Positions 32,140-34,373 of a stretch of 34,373 nucleotides of DNA are shown in pieces. A program made the translations under genes and the position numbers. Position 1 is the first letter of the stretch. Each line of letters starts with the position of its first letter. Source of the stretch: Cypionkella sp. (GTDB lineage Bacteria > Pseudomonadota > Alphaproteobacteria > Rhodobacterales > Rhodobacteraceae); NCBI RefSeq assembly GCF_028290025.1, contig NZ_JAQGKQ010000057.1:1-34373 (forward strand), in the 5' to 3' direction. The notes under the pieces are model-generated. The model was given only the letters and a program-made list of their open reading frames with translations. It ran no database searches and was not told the DNA's origin.

Positions 32140-33327
32140 TTAGCCGAGCGCCGCAACCCCCGGCAAAGTCTTTCCTTCCATCCACTCCAAAAACGCCCCG
32201 CCAGCGGTCGAGATAAAGGTGAAATCGGACGCAGCCCCGGCCTGATTCAACGCAGCCACCGTATCGCCGCCGCCCGCCACCGAGACCAGTTTTTCCGCCT
32301 TGGTCAACCGCGCCGCAGCCCGCGCCGCCGCATTTGTCGCCGCATTGAACGGTTCAATCTCAAACGCCCCGAGCGGCCCGTTCCAGATCAGAGTCTTGCA
32401 ACCCTCAAAAACCTTAGCCAGTGCCGCCACAGTTTTCGGCCCCGCATCCAATATCATCGCATCCTTCGGGCATTCCTTGACGCCAACCGTCTCATTGTCA
32501 GCCCCCGCCTTAAACTCCCGAGCCACCACAATATCGACCGGCAAATGGATCACACAGCCCGAAGCCTTGGCCTTCTCAACAATCTCCAAAGCCGTAGCCG
32601 CCATATCCCGCTCGGCCAGAGATTTGCCCACCTCAATCCCTTGCGCCACCAAAAACGTATTCGCCATCCCACCGCCAATCACCAAATGATCAACGCGGCC
32701 GACGAGATTGCCCAGCAACTCCAGCTTCGTGGAAACCTTAGCACCGCCCACAACCGCAACCACAGGCCGCACCGAATCGCCCAACGCGGCCTCCAACGCC
32801 TTCAACTCCGCCTCCATCAACCGCCCCGCAGCCGACGGCAGCAGCCCAGCTACCCCAGCCGTCGAAGCATGGGCGCGGTGAGCAGCCGAAAACGCGTCAT
32901 TCACAAACACATCGCCCAAAGCCGCCATTTCAGCTGCCAATTTCGGATCGTTCTTCTCCTCGCCCGCATGGAATCGCGTGTTCTCCAGCAACACCACATC
33001 GCCTTGCGCAGCCTCAGAAATCGCAGCTTTCGCCGCATCCCCCACACAATCGGCCCCAAACACGACCTTGCGCCCCAAAGCCGCCTCTAACGCAGCTTTC
33101 ACATGGATAAGGCTCATCTCCGGCACGACCTTGCCCTTGGGTCGATCAAAATGCGCCAACAGCACCACCTTGGCCCCGCGCGCGATCAGATCCTCCACAG
33201 TCGGCACGATCTTCTGGATCCGCGTCGCGTCCGTCACCACGCCGTTTTCCATCGGCACATTGATATCCACGCGGGTCAGCACGGTTTTGCCGGCAAGGCC
33301 CATATCGTCGATCGTCTTCCAGGCCAT
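32140..33327 (-). CDS. pgk: Phosphoglycerate kinase
   Basis: Pgk transfers phosphate from 1,3-bisphosphoglycerate to ADP in glycolysis and works in reverse in gluconeogenesis and the Calvin cycle. The 395-residue monomer starts [29 protein letters not shown], with substrate-binding residues in RVDINVP, the HFDRPKGK and [11 protein letters not shown] segments, and hinge [12 protein letters not shown]. The C-terminal nucleotide domain has [11 protein letters not shown] and [26 protein letters not shown] precedes ATG 33327. It is oriented with the aldolase gene but is 434 bases from it, so separate transcription is likely. Confidence 0.97.
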   Translation of the reverse strand: MAWKTIDDMGLAGKTVLTRVDINVPMENGVVTDATRIQKIVPTVEDLIARGAKVVLLAHFDRPKGKVVPEMSLIHVKAALEAALGRKVVFGADCVGDAAKAAISEAAQGDVVLLENTRFHAGEEKNDPKLAAEMAALGDVFVNDAFSAAHRAHASTAGVAGLLPSAAGRLMEAELKALEAALGDSVRPVVAVVGGAKVSTKLELLGNLVGRVDHLVIGGGMANTFLVAQGIEVGKSLAERDMAATALEIVEKAKASGCVIHLPVDIVVAREFKAGADNETVGVKECPKDAMILDAGPKTVAALAKVFEGCKTLIWNGPLGAFEIEPFNAATNAAARAAARLTKAEKLVSVAGGGDTVAALNQAGAASDFTFISTAGGAFLEWMEGKTLPGVAALG

Positions 33328-33386
33328 TGTTGCCTCCATAACTGTTTGCAACTGTTTCCGCCGATCTGACGCATTCGTCAACCTAG

Positions 33387-33495
33387 AGCGTGTTGGGTTG
33401 GATCGGGGTCTCGCATTCACTCTGCGCCCGAGGCAGCGATTGCTCTTGCAAACGTGTTCGGGCGCAGAGTGAATTCCAATCAACGCAACACGCTT
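33387..33495. repeat. 109-bp palindromic element, MITE-like
   Basis: The left arm (33387-33431) and right arm (33458-33495) are imperfect inverted repeats. The outer AAGCGTGTTG/CAACACGCTT ends match except for the last base, and the inner TTCACTCTGCGCCCGA/TCGGGCGCAGAGTGAA is perfect over 16 bases. The left arm has a few extra bases. The centre (33432-33457) is unpaired. It carries no open reading frame. It lies between the divergent pgk and cyclophilin genes. Such small palindromes may be non-autonomous mobile elements or RNA-structure repeats. Confidence 0.75.
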
Positions 33496-33560
33496 AAGCC
33501 CTTCCCCTTCGCAGTCAGGATGGTTACTTTCCGCCCCAGATCAAAATAAGGATGCGCCCC

Positions 33561-34070
33561 ATGGCCGAGATCAAAGACCCAGAGAATACCATCATCATCA
33601 CCCTGAAGGATGGCGAGGTGTTTCTTGAGCTGCTGAACGACATTGCGCCCAAGCACGTTGAGCGGATGAAAGCCCTTGCCCGCGCAAAGGCTTACGACAA
33701 CGTCTGCTTTCACCGCGTCATTGACGGCTTCATGGCGCAGACCGGCGATGTCGCCAATGGCAACATGGAAAGCGATTTCAACCTGCGCAAAGCAGGCACC
33801 GGTGGCTCCGAGCATCCCGATCTGCCAGCCGAGTTTTCCGGCATCCCGCATGACCGTGGCACCATCGGTGCTGCTCGTTCGTCCAGCCCGAATTCGGCCA
33901 ACAGCCAGTTTTTCATCAACTTTTCCGACAACCACTTCTTGAACCGCCAATACACGGTTTATGGCCGCGTGATCAAAGGCATGGAGTTTGTTGATAAAAT
34001 CGCCAAGGGCGAGCCGCCAGCCAATCCCGATCGCATGATCACTGTGCGGGTGGCTGCCGATGTTGCGTAA
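33561..34070 (+). CDS. Cytoplasmic peptidyl-prolyl cis-trans isomerase (cyclophilin type)
   Basis: Cyclophilins speed up proline isomerisation during protein folding. The 169-residue protein is a single cyclophilin domain without a signal peptide: NTIIITLKDGEVFLELLNDIAPKHVERMKALA, then the FHRVIDGFMAQTGD active-site segment, NSANSQFFINF, and FLNRQYTVYGRVIKGMEFVDKIAKGEPP. ATG 33561 (MAEIKDPENT) is preferred to ATG 33552 because of AAGGA nine bases upstream and the family N-terminus. It overlaps the next cyclophilin gene by 11 bases. Confidence 0.93.
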   Translation: MAEIKDPENTIIITLKDGEVFLELLNDIAPKHVERMKALARAKAYDNVCFHRVIDGFMAQTGDVANGNMESDFNLRKAGTGGSEHPDLPAEFSGIPHDRGTIGAARSSSPNSANSQFFINFSDNHFLNRQYTVYGRVIKGMEFVDKIAKGEPPANPDRMITVRVAADVA

Positions 34071-34373
34071 TATCCTCGCAGCTTTGCTGCTGACCGCCGC
34101 ACCCGCTTTTGCCGAAGGCGACGGCCCCGGCCCGAACTTGGTGATCGAAGTTTCTGGTGCCGCCAAGGGTGAGATCGTAATTGATCTCGACACCAAAGAT
34201 GCGCCAAAACATGCAGCCCAAATCGTAGCCTTGGCGAAGTCGGGCGCTTATGACGGCGTGGTGTTTCACCGCGTGATCGACGGCTTCATGGCCCAGACTG
34301 GCGATGTGCAATACGGCAAAAAGGGTGGCGACACCTCGATGGCCGGCATGGGCGGCTCCGACATGCCCAACAT
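34060..34373 (+). CDS. Periplasmic peptidyl-prolyl cis-trans isomerase (cyclophilin type), partial
   Basis: The gene runs off the right edge; 104 residues are visible. It begins with a signal peptide (MLRNILAALLLTAAPAFA, cleavage after AFA), then a cyclophilin domain starting NLVIEVSGAAKGEIVIDLDTKDAPKHAAQIVALA and GVVFHRVIDGFMAQTGDVQYGKKGG. It should fold proteins in the periplasm. Its ATG lies inside the end of the cytoplasmic cyclophilin gene in another frame, an 11-base overlap that suggests coupled translation. The two copies probably arose by duplication. Confidence 0.93.
   Translation, partial: MLRNILAALLLTAAPAFAEGDGPGPNLVIEVSGAAKGEIVIDLDTKDAPKHAAQIVALAKSGAYDGVVFHRVIDGFMAQTGDVQYGKKGGDTSMAGMGGSDMPN

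Noticed and set aside
31845..32156. Minus-strand open frame overlapping the end of pgk
   Set aside because: Starts inside pgk without a ribosome-binding site and resembles nothing known.

Overview
The window is a chromosomal stretch of an alphaproteobacterium of the Rhodobacterales (Rhodobacter/Paracoccus relatives). This is inferred from a Rhodobacter capsulatus-type gene transfer agent (GTA) cluster followed by cysE, a pdhA-pdhB-pdhC operon whose PdhB carries a lipoyl domain, a class I fructose-bisphosphate aldolase near pgk, a perfect CtrA-type box, and high-GC codon use. All identifications come from reading the sequence and translations; no database search was run.

Region 1 (1-11023) is a fatty-acid synthesis block: fabD 3' part, fabG, acpP, fabF and mltG on the + strand. 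It carries several lesions. fabD has an in-frame TAG at 42-44, a five-copy 15-bp tandem repeat lies between fabD and fabG, and the alpha/beta-hydrolase-like gene between fabG and acpP is broken by several frameshifts. A complete tetR-MFP-RND efflux operon on the - strand separates acpP from fabF. A perfect 16-bp palindrome overlaps its promoter.

Region 2 (11024-14760) is accessory. It holds a two-gene, translationally coupled, AT-richer cassette of unknown function (- strand). A divergent regulatory region follows, with a perfect CtrA-type box (TTAA-N7-TTAAC). Next comes a PAAR-domain protein with a C-terminal HELVH metallopeptidase domain, directly followed by a secreted protein that is a candidate immunity partner.

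Region 3 (14540-25327) is a damaged GTA cluster. orfg1, the large terminase, g10, g10.1, g11, g12, g13, g14 and g15 are open and mostly overlap or abut. A deletion has joined the first ~340 codons of the portal gene in frame to the last ~110 codons of the major tail protein gene. The prohead protease, major capsid and head-tail connector genes are gone. The tail-tip genes look intact while the head is missing.

Region 4 (25353-34373) is core metabolism: cysE (+), pdhA-pdhB-pdhC (-), a ftsB-like gene (-), class I aldolase (-), pgk (-), and two overlapping cyclophilin genes (+), one cytoplasmic and one with a signal peptide that runs off the window. A ~109-bp palindromic element lies between pgk and the cyclophilins. 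No tRNA, rRNA, CRISPR array or complete insertion sequence was recognised.
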